Positions 17,206 through 27,700 of a stretch of DNA of 64,000 nucleotides are shown piece by piece. The stretch is taken from the NCBI RefSeq assembly GCF_003253485.1, contig NZ_QKTX01000002.1, forward strand, positions 403,538-467,537, read 5' to 3'. The notes beneath the pieces are model-generated. The model did not search any database and was not told where the DNA came from. It was given only the letters and a program-made list of their open reading frames with translations. Every line of letters begins with the position of its first letter. Positions within the stretch are counted from its first letter, which is position 1. The stretch is from Algoriphagus aquaeductus (GTDB lineage Bacteria > Bacteroidota > Bacteroidia > Cytophagales > Cyclobacteriaceae). The position numbers and the translations under genes were made by a program.

Positions 17206-20145
17206 TTAATCCAACAACCCTCGGATATCCTCGTTATCCAATGACTTCATGAAGCTCTCTTCGTTGGAGATCAGTTCTCCCGCCAGAGCAAGCTTCCTGT
17301 CCTGAAGAGCCATGATTTTTTCTTCGACAGAGCCTCGGGTAATGAATTTATAGATGATGACTTTATTTTCTTGTCCGATTCGGTGGGCTCGGTCGATGGC
17401 CTGGGCTTCTACGGCAGGGTTCCACCAGGGATCCAGCAAAAACACATATTCTGCTTTGGTGAGGTTTAGGCCTACTCCACCGGCTTTCAGGGAAATCAGA
17501 AAGACTTTGACCTCGGGGTCATTTTGGAACTTCTCGACCTGTGCCTGACGGTCTTTGGTAGAGCCGTCGAGATAGGCATAAGGGATTTTTTCTTTGTCCA
17601 AAAACTCCCTGACAATGGACAAATGACGGACAAACTGGCTAAAAACAAGTACTTTGTGGTCTTCTGAAATGGTCTCCTGCAGCATGTACCTGATGTCTTC
17701 TTGCTTACCAGACTCGTCTTTGTAGTCTTCTCGCACCAATTTGGGGTGATTGGCAATTTGTCTAAGTTGGGTAAGACCTCGGAGAAGCATAAACTGCTGA
17801 CTGCCTCTTCCCATTCCATCAAATTCCCCGATGATTTTTTCTCGGTAATAGGTTTTTACTTCCTCGTATACCTTTTCCTGTTCGGTGGTCATATCCGAAT
17901 ACTTCACGTTGGTGAGCTTCTCTGGAAGGTCCTTGGCTACCTGAGATTTTAACCTTCTCAGAATAAAAGGCTTGATCATCGCATGGAGGCGGGAAGCTTT
18001 GGTCTTGTCGTTTTGTTTTTCGATGGGCTGAAGAAACTGCTTTTTGAAAATATTCTGGTTTCCCAGCAGGCCTGGATTCACAAAGTTCATTTGAGACCAG
18101 AGATCCATCGTGCCATTTTCTACCGGGGTACCGGTAAGGATCAGACGTCTTTTGCTTTTCAGCTTATTTACCGCCATGGCAATGTTGGAGGTGGGGTTTT
18201 TGATGGCTTGAGACTCGTCCAAGATCACATAGTTGAAATAGAAGTCTTTCAACACATCCACATCCAGTCGTACAATGCCATAAGATGTCAACACGACATC
18301 GTACCCACGAAACTTCCATGGATCTTTGATTCGCTGCGTACCGGAGTAGACTAGGATTTTGAGGTCGGGGGTAAATTTGCGCGCTTCCAGTTCCCAGTTG
18401 TAGATTAGGGAAGTTGGCATAACCAGAAGGGAGGCAAATCCCGGATTTTCTTCTTTTTCGTGAGCCAAAAGTGCCAGCGTTTGGACGGTTTTTCCAAGAC
18501 CCATGTCATCGGCGAGGCAGCCACCAAACTGGTATTCGTTGAGGAAGCGGAGCCAATTGTACCCGGCATGTTGATAGGGTCTCAAAGAACCTTGGAACGA
18601 AGATGGAATCTCATAGTCCTCGATGGCATCAAAATTCCGAAGGCGCTCGAGTTTTAAACTGAGATTGAGCCGGATCAGCTCTCCATTCTGCAGTTCCCGG
18701 GCGAATGCCAGGTGGTGTTTTCTCAAGACCAATTCCTCTGCGGAACGTTCTTCAATGAAATTGAAGAGTTCGGAATAGTTGACAAACCAGGAAGCCGGAA
18801 TTACTGCAATTTCACCATTGGGAAGTTCAAATTCATGTTTTCCTTGGATGATCATCTTTCGGAGCTTCGCAAAAGGGACCAGGTAAATTCCGAATTTGAT
18901 CAGGGCTTTGACATCAAACCAATCGATGCTTTCATTGACTTCAATCGTGATTTGTGCTTTTCCGATATGGTAAGTTTTACCGTTTAGTCCATTTCTCTGG
19001 ACAATTTTGATCTTATGTTCTTCTAGGTAATCTTCATGATTTCCAAGCCATTCGAATGCTTGGGTTTTGGGCATGGCCATTTTTCCATGGATAAAGGTCA
19101 GCCCCTTCTTTTTCATCAGGGTCAGGTACCTGTCCTCAACCTTGGCGGTACGGACGGTTTTATAGAAAGTATATAGTCCGTCTTTTTCTTCAAACCTGCA
19201 GGAATTGCCATTGCTCTCCCCATCATTGGCCAAGACACCAAAATCGTATTCCCCATACTTAAACCTGGGTTCCAATACGATGATGTCTTCGGAAGTATCC
19301 TCTATTTCCTCCCCAAAAAGATTACCGGTCGCAGTACCTCCGGCGAGCTCACTGATGGCAAGCAAGGCTTCGGGAGTCCCCTGTTCGGTATGGATCTCAA
19401 AGCCCTTTCCCACCACTTCGAATTGGGTAATGAGGGAGGTGACAAATTTTCGGTAATACTCCGGCTCAAACCTACGCTCGATCATGATGGAGTTTTTGTT
19501 GAGAAAAGGCTGAAGTTTTTTGCCGTCAATTCCCTTTTCAAAGTGGAAAAGTTGCTCGTCCACAATCAGCCAAGCCGGGTCTTTGCAGACCAGATAGCCT
19601 CCTTTATGCTGCCAGTTGAGCTTTTGTCCACGAAATTTTACCGTAGGATAATATTGGGTATTGTATTCTCCTTTGTCAAAATGAAAAATGACAGTAGCCC
19701 GTTCCGCGTGTACTTTGATTTCTTTGCCCGTAGGATTGCCATCGGAGGCAGTTTCAAAAAGTCTTTTTCCGATCAAAAGCGGCAAAATCTTAGCCCGCTT
19801 GATCTCCAGGTTTTTGAATAGAAGTTCCTGTATGGTTTTGTCCTCTGTTTTGGGATCGAAGATTTTGCGGAGAAATTCCTTTGGTTTCAGGTTCCCTTTT
19901 TTCATATAGGGCTTTACCACCACATCCTGTTGCATCGCATCCATCAACCGGATCAATTCATAATCCGTCTTGTCAAGGCCAGAATCAAATTCCTTGGCAT
20001 TGGCAAAACTTATGTTTTGATAGGCAAAAGTTAGTCTCCCTTTATCATCAACAGGGACTACGTAGGACTCAAAAAGTAATCCTAAATATTCATGACTGAA
20101 AATAGAATAAACAATTTGAAAAGGCAGTTCTGGATTTACAATCAT
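17206..20145 (-). CDS. SNF2-family DEAD/DEAH helicase-like ATPase (HepA/RapA type)
   Basis: 979 residues. The N-terminal ~500 residues match no family I recognise. The C-terminal half is a full SNF2 motor: motif I LADDMGLGKTVQTLALL (about 544-560), motif II ILDESQAIKN, motif III LTGTPVENG, and the helicase C lobe with YLDGSTKDRQAQV, SLKAGGVGLNLT and DPWWNPAVEAQAIDRAHRIGQ. Such bacterial proteins use ATP to translocate on DNA or remodel RNA polymerase-DNA complexes. No phage-defence partners are nearby, so a housekeeping role is more likely. A perfect dyad lies just upstream of the ATG. Confidence 0.94.
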   Translation of the reverse strand: MIVNPELPFQIVYSIFSHEYLGLLFESYVVPVDDKGRLTFAYQNISFANAKEFDSGLDKTDYELIRLMDAMQQDVVVKPYMKKGNLKPKEFLRKIFDPKTEDKTIQELLFKNLEIKRAKILPLLIGKRLFETASDGNPTGKEIKVHAERATVIFHFDKGEYNTQYYPTVKFRGQKLNWQHKGGYLVCKDPAWLIVDEQLFHFEKGIDGKKLQPFLNKNSIMIERRFEPEYYRKFVTSLITQFEVVGKGFEIHTEQGTPEALLAISELAGGTATGNLFGEEIEDTSEDIIVLEPRFKYGEYDFGVLANDGESNGNSCRFEEKDGLYTFYKTVRTAKVEDRYLTLMKKKGLTFIHGKMAMPKTQAFEWLGNHEDYLEEHKIKIVQRNGLNGKTYHIGKAQITIEVNESIDWFDVKALIKFGIYLVPFAKLRKMIIQGKHEFELPNGEIAVIPASWFVNYSELFNFIEERSAEELVLRKHHLAFARELQNGELIRLNLSLKLERLRNFDAIEDYEIPSSFQGSLRPYQHAGYNWLRFLNEYQFGGCLADDMGLGKTVQTLALLAHEKEENPGFASLLVMPTSLIYNWELEARKFTPDLKILVYSGTQRIKDPWKFRGYDVVLTSYGIVRLDVDVLKDFYFNYVILDESQAIKNPTSNIAMAVNKLKSKRRLILTGTPVENGTMDLWSQMNFVNPGLLGNQNIFKKQFLQPIEKQNDKTKASRLHAMIKPFILRRLKSQVAKDLPEKLTNVKYSDMTTEQEKVYEEVKTYYREKIIGEFDGMGRGSQQFMLLRGLTQLRQIANHPKLVREDYKDESGKQEDIRYMLQETISEDHKVLVFSQFVRHLSIVREFLDKEKIPYAYLDGSTKDRQAQVEKFQNDPEVKVFLISLKAGGVGLNLTKAEYVFLLDPWWNPAVEAQAIDRAHRIGQENKVIIYKFITRGSVEEKIMALQDRKLALAGELISNEESFMKSLDNEDIRGLLD

Positions 20146-20164
20146 ACTATTTTACTACGCTATA

Positions 20165-20197
20165 TATAGTCAGAGAAATATATATTTATTGACTATA
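20165..20197 (-). promoter_or_regulatory. Dyad upstream of the SNF2 gene, possible operator
   Basis: TATAGTCA (20165-20172) and TGACTATA (20190-20197) are perfect inverted arms separated by a 17-base AT-rich spacer, giving half-sites 25 bases apart, 20-52 bases before the start codon at 20145. Placement fits a promoter-overlapping binding site; the protein is unknown. Confidence 0.4.
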
Positions 20198-20290
20198 CCG
20201 TGTGGGTTGGTTCTTTTTAGGTATACAAAAGGAAAATTACTTAAAAAGATCATGCAATGGCAAAAACAAAGGGGATATTTTGATTTCTTT

Positions 20291-20326
20291 AAAAAAAACA
20301 GGCCTTTCCGTTTTTCGAAAAGGCCT
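20291..20326 (-). terminator. Terminator of the ileS-lspA operon
   Basis: On the minus strand: stem AGGCCTTT, a further CG pair, T/A loop, stem AAAGGCCT, followed by TG and eight Ts. It lies 24 bases past the lspA stop. Strong intrinsic terminator. Confidence 0.88.
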
Positions 20327-20349
20327 TATGAGTTGATTTTTTTGTCGAT

Positions 20350-20970
20350 TTAGGAATTTACCTCCGTGTTTTCCTTGGTTTGAGGAAGGGGCTTTTCGGG
20401 GAAAAATCTATTCTGAAAAACCAGGATAATCGCCACTCCTATAAATATGGAGGCATCGGCAACATTGAAAATGGGCCAAAGTGCGGTGTAGCTTCCTCCC
20501 CAAAGAGGTACCCACTCCGGAATATAGCCTTCCCAAATATCAAAGTAAAACATATCCACCACCTGTCCATGAAACCATGGCGTGGGAGCATTGTAGGGCG
20601 CATTATCCAGCCAAACTCCATAAAACACCGAATCAACCAAGTTGCCAATGGCTCCACCCAGAATCATGGCAATACATAAAATATACACCGGATGGTTGTT
20701 TTTTTCGATGATGTAATGGAGGTAATACCCAATCCCTACCATAGCCACCAAGCGGAAAGAAGTGAGAATCATTTTTCCGTATTCTGAGCCCAACTCCATA
20801 CCGAAGGCCATTCCAGGATTGGTCGTGTAATGAAGCTTAAACCAGTCTCCGAAAATCGGAATCTGGCCCGGGGTTCCAAAATCCATCTGAAAATGCACCA
20901 ACATTTTCACCACCTGATCGATGGCAATGACCAATAGGGCAATTCCAAAGTATTTGATATAATTATTCAT
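20350..20970 (-). CDS. lspA: Lipoprotein signal peptidase (signal peptidase II)
   Basis: 206 residues with four predicted membrane helices. LspA cleaves signal peptides from diacylglyceryl-modified prolipoproteins in the inner membrane, matching the many lipoproteins in this window. The catalytic aspartates are D139 (HGQVVDMFYFD) and D172 (IFNVADASI), and the conserved NPGMAFG and GGAIGNLVDS blocks are present. It is longer than the ~160-residue E. coli enzyme because of a periplasmic insert (about 118-160) common in Bacteroidota. It follows ileS after 10 bases, the classical ileS-lspA arrangement. Confidence 0.96.
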   Translation of the reverse strand: MNNYIKYFGIALLVIAIDQVVKMLVHFQMDFGTPGQIPIFGDWFKLHYTTNPGMAFGMELGSEYGKMILTSFRLVAMVGIGYYLHYIIEKNNHPVYILCIAMILGGAIGNLVDSVFYGVWLDNAPYNAPTPWFHGQVVDMFYFDIWEGYIPEWVPLWGGSYTALWPIFNVADASIFIGVAIILVFQNRFFPEKPLPQTKENTEVNS

Positions 20971-20980
20971 GTTAGAGGGC

Positions 20981-23900
20981 TTAGGCCTTGACCACTTTTA
21001 CTGCCAATTCAAAATCGTCCATATCCAGAAGGGTGGCATTGTCCAAATCTTGACTTGCCTCAAGTTTCAAGGCTTGGGTTTCGGCCTGAATATACTCTCC
21101 AAAATTGGCAATAGCGGCATTGACTAAGTCATTTCCGTCAGCTACCTGAATGGTGATTTTATCCTGAACCTCGAGTCCCATGTCTTTTCGTAGATTTTGG
21201 ATGCGATTGACCAAATCACGGGCGACACCTTCTTGCTTGAGTTCATCAGTCAGATGCACATCCAGTGCCACGGTGAGACCTTGGTCCGAAGCCACAGACC
21301 AGCCGGGAATATCCTGAGTGGTGATCAGCACTTCTTCCAGGAGAATATCCATGGGTTCGTTTTCTACCTTGACCTCCAGTTTTCCTTCCCGTTCCAATTG
21401 GGCAATTTCTGCCTGACTCCAAGCGCTGATGGATGCATTGACCAGGCGGAGTTTTGGTCCCAATTTTTTACCCAATACAGGCAGATTGGGTTTTACATTT
21501 TTGACAAAAATGCCCGATGCATCGTCCAAGTATTCTACCTCCTTGATATTGACTTCGGTTTTGATCAGCTCTTCGACATGCTCGATTTGAGCTTGGACTT
21601 TTTTGGATAGCACGGGCACCAAAATACGCTGAAGTGGCTGACGGACTTTGAGCTTTTCCTTTTTGCGCAGCGAGTGCACCAAGGAAGAAATATTCTGAGC
21701 CAAGTCCATGCTGGCTTCCAGATCGGTATTGATCAAGGAAGTGTCCGCTGAAATCCAATCGGTCAGGTGCACGGATTCTTTACCGCTTTCACCTGCTTCG
21801 GTCAAATTTTTATACATCCAATCTGCATAGAATGGCGCGAAAGACGACATCAGCTGGGAAAGGGAAAGCAGACATTCGTAGAGTGTCTCGTAAGCGGCCT
21901 GCTTGTCGGCGCTCATTTCTCCTCTCCAGAATCGCTTTCTGGCCAGTCTTACGTACCAGTTGGACAGTTGATCCACGGTAAAGTTCATGATTGCACGGGT
22001 GGCCTTGGTCGCATCGTAGTTGTCCATGGCTTCCTCTACCTCTGCGATTAAAGACTGTAGCTTGGAGATAATCCACTGATCGAGTTCGGCCCGCTCGCTC
22101 ACAGATACCGACTTGGATTTGTCATAGACAAAGGCATCCAAATTGGCATAGAGCGCAAAGAAATTATACGTATTCTGAAGCGTACCAAAGAAGCGACGCT
22201 GCACTTCGGTCACGCCATCCAAGTTAAATTTGAGGTTGTCCCAAGGATTGGCATTGCTCAGCATGTACCAGCGCAAAGCATCCGGACCGTATTCTTTCAA
22301 GGTTTTGAACGGATCAATGGCATTGCCCAAACGCTTGGACATTTTGTTGCCGTTTTTGTCTAGAACCAGTCCGTTGGCGATTACATTTTTGAAAGCCACG
22401 CTATCAAAGAGCATCACGGCAATCGCATGCAGGGTAAAGAACCAGCCTCGGGTCTGATCCACGCCTTCGGCGATGTAATCTGCAGGATAGTTTGCCTCGA
22501 AAATATCTTGGTTCTCGAATGGATAGTGCCACTGGGCATACGGCATCGCTCCTGAGTCAAACCAAACGTCGATCAAGTCCGGCTCCCGGAACATTTTCTG
22601 TCCTTTGTCCGAAACCAATATTACATCATCTACATAAGGTCTGTGTAGATCGAGTTCCTTGCCTTCGTAAGGAGACTTGGCCATAAATCCAGCTGCTACG
22701 GATTTTTCGATCTCGGCATTCAGCTCGGCGATAGATCCGATGCATTTTTCTTCCGTGCCATCGCTGGTTCTCCAGATCGGAAGCGGCGTACCCCAGAATC
22801 GGGAACGGCTGAGGTTCCAATCCACGAGATTCTCCAGCCAGTTGCCAAAGCGGCCGGTGCCTGTTGCCTCGGGCTTCCAGTTGATGGTTTTGTTGAGTTC
22901 CACCATGCGGTCTTTGAAGGCCGTGGTTTTGATAAACCAGCTTTCCAGCGGGTAGTACAATACCGGCTTGTCGGTCCTCCAACAGTGTGGGTAACTGTGC
23001 TCGTATTTTTCGACCTTGAAGGCCTTGTTTTCATTTTTGAGAATGATGGAGATGATCACATCGGTATTTTTGTAATCCGCTGCGCTCTCGTCATCATTTG
23101 TATAATTTTTGACATAGAAGTCATTTACCCCGTAAGCTTTGTGCGCGGTGATGCCATGCTCCTGCATTTTGGCAGCGAGGTATTCACCCACCACAGGGAG
23201 GAACTTTCCTTGCTTGTCCACGACCGGAATGTCATTTCCGAGTTCATCCTGCACAAATACACCCGGTACATTATTCTGCACCAAGGTTCTAAAGTCATCT
23301 GCACCGAATGCTTTGGCTAAGTGGACGATACCCGTACCGTCCTCGGTGGTCACATAGTCACCCGCTATCACGGTAAAGGCTGGGTGTGGTAAAGCAATAC
23401 CCGCTATCGGGAAGAGCTGCTCATATTCCCAACCCAGCATGGATTTTCCTTTGAACTCTTCGATCACCTCGTAAGGGATCAACTTGTCTCCGGCTTTGTA
23501 ATCTTCCAGCTTCAATTCAGCTGCCTTTGGATTGAGGTAAGCCGCCATTCGGGCTTTCGCCAAAATCACATTTGCCGGTTCGTGGGTGTAAGGATTGAAA
23601 GTTTTCACTTTCACGTAATCCAGGTTTTCACCGATCGCCAAGGCCGAGTTGGATGGCAAGGTCCATGGTGTGGTCGTCCAAGCGAGAATGTAGGTGTTTT
23701 CTTCTCCTTTTAGCCTAAACTGGGCAGTGATCGAAGTGTCTTTGACATCCTTGTAAGTGCCCGGCTGATTCAGTTCGTGTGAACTTAATCCCGTACCTGC
23801 AGCTGGAGAATAGGGTTGTATGGTGTAGCCTTTGTAAAGGAGGCCTTTGTCATAAAGCTTCCTCAGCAAATGCCAAAGTGATTCGATATAGTTGGAATCA

Positions 23901-24355
23901 AACGTAATGTATGGATCATCGAGGTCTACCCAATAGCCGATTTTCTCAGTCAGGTCATCCCATTCGTTTTTGAAGCGCATGACCGTTTCCCGGCACTTGC
24001 GGTTGTATTCCTCGACGGTTATTTTTTTGCCAATATCCTCTTTGGTGATGCCCAGTTCCTTTTCCACCTGAAGTTCAACCGGAAGACCATGGGTATCCCA
24101 ACCGCCTTTTCGCTTTACCTGAAAGCCTTTCAGGGTCTTGTATCGGCAGAAAATATCCTTCAGCGTCCGGGCCATCACATGGTGAATCCCGGGAGTGCCA
24201 TTGGCCGAAGGCGGGCCTTCAAAAAAGGTGAAGGTTTCTGCCCCTTCTCGGTTGGCAATGGACTTTTCGAAGATTTGATTTTCTTTCCAATACTGAAGGA
24301 CAGATTCTCCGATATGCGGATAATCGACCTGTTTGAATTCCTGATACGTTTTCAC
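20981..24355 (-). CDS. ileS: Isoleucyl-tRNA synthetase
   Basis: 1124 residues from a GTG at 24355. IleRS charges tRNA-Ile; class I motifs are GIHH (56-59, the HIGH equivalent) and NKMSKRLGNAIDP (near 670). The C-terminal ~250 residues form the long tail typical of the eukaryote-like IleRS type of Bacteroidota. An in-frame ATG at 24469 would add 38 residues (rich in Pro and Ser) that cover a perfect hairpin and lie upstream of the promoter box; known relatives begin at the MKTYQEF-like segment, so I prefer the GTG, preceded by AAAGGAA. lspA follows in the same operon. Confidence 0.95.
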   Translation of the reverse strand: MKTYQEFKQVDYPHIGESVLQYWKENQIFEKSIANREGAETFTFFEGPPSANGTPGIHHVMARTLKDIFCRYKTLKGFQVKRKGGWDTHGLPVELQVEKELGITKEDIGKKITVEEYNRKCRETVMRFKNEWDDLTEKIGYWVDLDDPYITFDSNYIESLWHLLRKLYDKGLLYKGYTIQPYSPAAGTGLSSHELNQPGTYKDVKDTSITAQFRLKGEENTYILAWTTTPWTLPSNSALAIGENLDYVKVKTFNPYTHEPANVILAKARMAAYLNPKAAELKLEDYKAGDKLIPYEVIEEFKGKSMLGWEYEQLFPIAGIALPHPAFTVIAGDYVTTEDGTGIVHLAKAFGADDFRTLVQNNVPGVFVQDELGNDIPVVDKQGKFLPVVGEYLAAKMQEHGITAHKAYGVNDFYVKNYTNDDESAADYKNTDVIISIILKNENKAFKVEKYEHSYPHCWRTDKPVLYYPLESWFIKTTAFKDRMVELNKTINWKPEATGTGRFGNWLENLVDWNLSRSRFWGTPLPIWRTSDGTEEKCIGSIAELNAEIEKSVAAGFMAKSPYEGKELDLHRPYVDDVILVSDKGQKMFREPDLIDVWFDSGAMPYAQWHYPFENQDIFEANYPADYIAEGVDQTRGWFFTLHAIAVMLFDSVAFKNVIANGLVLDKNGNKMSKRLGNAIDPFKTLKEYGPDALRWYMLSNANPWDNLKFNLDGVTEVQRRFFGTLQNTYNFFALYANLDAFVYDKSKSVSVSERAELDQWIISKLQSLIAEVEEAMDNYDATKATRAIMNFTVDQLSNWYVRLARKRFWRGEMSADKQAAYETLYECLLSLSQLMSSFAPFYADWMYKNLTEAGESGKESVHLTDWISADTSLINTDLEASMDLAQNISSLVHSLRKKEKLKVRQPLQRILVPVLSKKVQAQIEHVEELIKTEVNIKEVEYLDDASGIFVKNVKPNLPVLGKKLGPKLRLVNASISAWSQAEIAQLEREGKLEVKVENEPMDILLEEVLITTQDIPGWSVASDQGLTVALDVHLTDELKQEGVARDLVNRIQNLRKDMGLEVQDKITIQVADGNDLVNAAIANFGEYIQAETQALKLEASQDLDNATLLDMDDFELAVKVVKA

Positions 24356-24390
24356 AAGTTCCTTTCTTAGGGGCGAGTAGACGAGAAAAG

Positions 24391-24411
24391 AGGATGGGGT
24401 CGCCCCATCCT
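24391..24411 (-). promoter_or_regulatory. Terminator-like hairpin in the ileS leader
   Basis: Arms AGGATGGGG and CCCCATCCT are perfect complements with a 3-base loop, 36 bases before the GTG start on the minus strand. It is followed by CTTTTCTC, a weak U-tract. It may pause or attenuate transcription, or restrain translation; I see no tRNA-binding specifier, so this is not a T-box. Confidence 0.5.
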
Positions 24412-24426
24412 GCTCAAAACAAGGCA

Positions 24427-24434
24427 CAAAGATA
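24427..24434 (-). promoter_or_regulatory. Candidate -7 box (TATCTTTG) of ileS
   Basis: TATCTTTG on the minus strand is a full TAnnTTTG match; transcription would begin near 24421, giving a 65-base leader containing the hairpin. No clear -33 motif was found. Confidence 0.5.
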
Positions 24435-24718
24435 GCAGAATTGGGCTTTTGGGGGAGAATGAATTTCAAAATCAGAATGAACCCCCTTGAAAATTAAACT
24501 GCCAGACCTTCCGTTTAGGTCGATTTGTTGAAAATTCCATCAAATGAATCAGATGGGAATTGGGAAAAGTGTGGGGATCACTGTCGGAATTTGACTGATG
24601 GCGACGCTCATTCTTTTCGCTCCATTTTCCAATTTTAAAGAATTGTTTCCCGCTTTAAGCTTTCATGAAGAATGGTCTGAATGTTAATTTTTAACAAATC
24701 CCAGCCTGGGGCGACGGC

Positions 24719-24726
24719 TAGTTTTG
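24719..24726 (+). promoter_or_regulatory. Candidate -7 box (TAGTTTTG) of the Oar-like receptor gene
   Basis: TAGTTTTG fits TAnnTTTG and lies 25 bases before the ATG at 24752. The rest of the ~280 bases between the divergent ileS and receiver genes shows nothing else I can name. Confidence 0.45.
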
Positions 24727-24751
24727 AGCATTAATCAACCTGCTCAATTCT

Positions 24752-27700
24752 ATGGGATTCAAAACTTTTACACAAACCTTCGGGATGGTACTGACTCTGA
24801 TTTTCAGTATCCTTCTACATCAAAATGCCCCGGCTCAATTAGTGAATGCCTCTGTTTCCGGTAAGTTGACCGACTCGGATGGTGAAATGCTGATCGGAGC
24901 TCAGATTTTGGTCAAAAACGAATTGACCGGATTTACAGCATCAACTGTCACCGGAGTGACGGGCAACTACCTGATTTCACAGATTCCATTGGGGACTAAT
25001 TATACGGTCACAGCAACCTACATGGGATACGGTTCCAAAACATTTACCGGTATTTCGCTCAATCAAGGCGATAATATCAAATTGGATTTTATCCTCAATG
25101 AGCAAGCCCAGGAATTGGGAGAAGTCAGCGTCATGGCCAACTCTATTACCAACAGCATTGACCGACTCGGAAGCTCTACGGCAGTTTCGGCTAAGGATAT
25201 GTCCACCCTTCCTGTCAATGGTAGGAACTTCAATTCGTTGGTCGATTTGTCTCCGGTTTCGAATGGAAACAGCCTTTTGGGTCAGCTTTTTTCATCCACC
25301 AACTACACCATTGACGGGATGACCAACCGCAGTCCGCTTTCCAGCGGATCTACCAACCGTGGGCCTTTTTCGATTTCAATGGAGGCGATTCGGGAGTTTG
25401 AAGTGATGACCAATGACTATGACGTGACCAATGGACGAAGCGGAGGAGGGATTATCTCTGCGGTGACCAAGACCGGTACCAACCGTGTAGAAGGTTCTGC
25501 ATTTCTCTTCAATCGGGCAGATTGGCTAGCCAGCAAGTATGATATCCGCGGAAATCTCAGAAACAATGAATTTTCCATTCAGCAGTATGGGGTGACTTTG
25601 GGAGGCCCGATTATCAAAGACAAGCTCCACTACTTTATAGCTTATGATGGGCAGCGAGATGCGCAGCCACTTTTTATCGCAGATCTTCAGACCCCAGAGG
25701 ATGAAGTCCGATTCAACGTTTCCCGCCAAAGTCTCGACCGTTATCTTCAGATCGCCAGAACCAAATATGGTGTGGCAGATTCTCCACAGACGGGCAGCTT
25801 TGACAAGCTGAGGTATTCTCACACGGCATTTTTGCGCTTGGACTATCAGATCAATTCCAAAAACCTTTTGACAGTACGAAACAATTTCTCCTGGGATCTA
25901 AACAGTCAAGGAGTCAATGATAACACCTCTATCAATCTATATGAGGTATATGGAGATCACCTGTCCACTGCCAACAGCCTGATGGCTTCCCTCCGGACGG
26001 TGCTTACCCCCAATTTGACCAATGAACTGAAGCTTCAATACCTCTATACCTTGGATGATGGTCGTCCAAGCTCCCAACTCCCCAGTGAAAACATCCCAAG
26101 AGCGATTGTGCAAAATGTACAGTCTCAAGTGAATGACCGGACCGTCAACACCAATATTCAGCTTGGAGGCCAACGTTTTCTTCCAGAACGGTTTGAGTCC
26201 AATGTCTATCAATTGGTCAATAACCTGTACTATAACAAGGGAAAAACCAATTACACATTCGGCATGGACCTGTTGATGAACAACTTGTCCTCTTTGGCCA
26301 CCAGTGAGTTCAACGGTCGATTCTTCTTCACCGGCTTGGACAACTTTGACAATCTTCGGCCTTTCCGATATGCAAGAGAAGTCGCTTTGACTGATCCTAC
26401 TGTGGAGCAGACGATTTTTGGAGGGGGGATTTATGCCCAGTCCAATACAGATTTGGGACGAGGCATGAGCTTGGTTTTGGGTTTGAGAGGAGATTACACG
26501 GGGTATAAAAATGCGCCCAACTTTAATCAGACCGTATTTGATGAGCTTGGTTTAAGGACAGATGTGAAAACCAATGCCTTCCAGATTCAGCCTCGATTTC
26601 AGTTTACTTGGGATATCAATCAGAAGCAAACGGATGTGTTAAGAATCGGAGGAGGAGTCTTTGGATCGGCGCTGAACAACTACACGGATGTAAACAACCT
26701 ACAGTTTGACGGCACCAAAATCGTAGCCGTGGATATCACCGGGGCTGCGGTTCCTACCCCGGACTTTGTCTCCTACAGAAACAATCCCGCTACAGCACCG
26801 GGAAGAGAGCTTTTGAATCTTCCGGGTGTATCACCCGTCGCCACGATCAATATGAACAGTGAGGACCTGAAAGTGCCCACTGTCTACAAGGGAAATGTGA
26901 TGTACAACAAAATCATCAACAACCGACTTCGTCTTGGAGCTAATGTAATCGCATCCCTTGCCCGAAACAACTACATGTATGTCGACCGAAATATGGTGGA
27001 TGAACCGTTTTTTAGACTGGCCAATGAAGGAAATCGGGGAGTCTATGTGCCTATCGAAACCATCAGCACTACCAACGGTAATGCAGACTGGACCAGAGGT
27101 AGAAAAACAACGGAGATAGGGCGAGTACTGGAGCTGGTCAGCGAAGGAAGAAACAATACCTATACGGTGGTGATCGATGGAACTTATCGGTATTTCAAAG
27201 ATGGACAAGTCACAGCCAGCTACACCTGGAATGACTCCAAAGACAATACTTCCTTCAACGGTAACGTAGCCAACAGTGCGACCTTGTTTCAGGCCGTAGT
27301 AGATGATCCCCGAGATCTCTCCCGCATGAGCTATTCCAATGGTCAGTTTAGGAAAAAAGTGGTGTTCTACGGTACGCTTCCTTCCTTCAAAGGAGTGACT
27401 GTAGGCGTAAGATATTCTGGTATCGGTGGGACCCGTTATTCCCTGGTAGTCAACGGAAATGTGAACGGTGACTTTGTAAACAGCAATGACTTAGCCTTTG
27501 TCTTTGATCCGAATACGCCGGGATTGTCTGAATCGGTGGCCACTGCCATGAGAGAGGTGTTGGCCAATCCAGACAATCTTGCACTGAGCTACCTGCAAAA
27601 CAGTTTGGGCAAAGTGGCGGAAAGAAACGGAGGCGAAAATGGTTACTTCGGATTTTGGGATGTGAGAGTCACCAAGAAATTCTTCTTTAACGATGCCAAA

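Noticed and set aside
24391..24411. T-box riboswitch in front of ileS
   Set aside because: No specifier loop, T-box sequence or extended leader; the hairpin alone does not qualify, and T-boxes are not expected in this phylum.
24356..24469. ATG start extending ileS by 38 residues
   Set aside because: It would code through a perfect hairpin and a -7 box, and the added residues do not look like an IleRS N-terminus.
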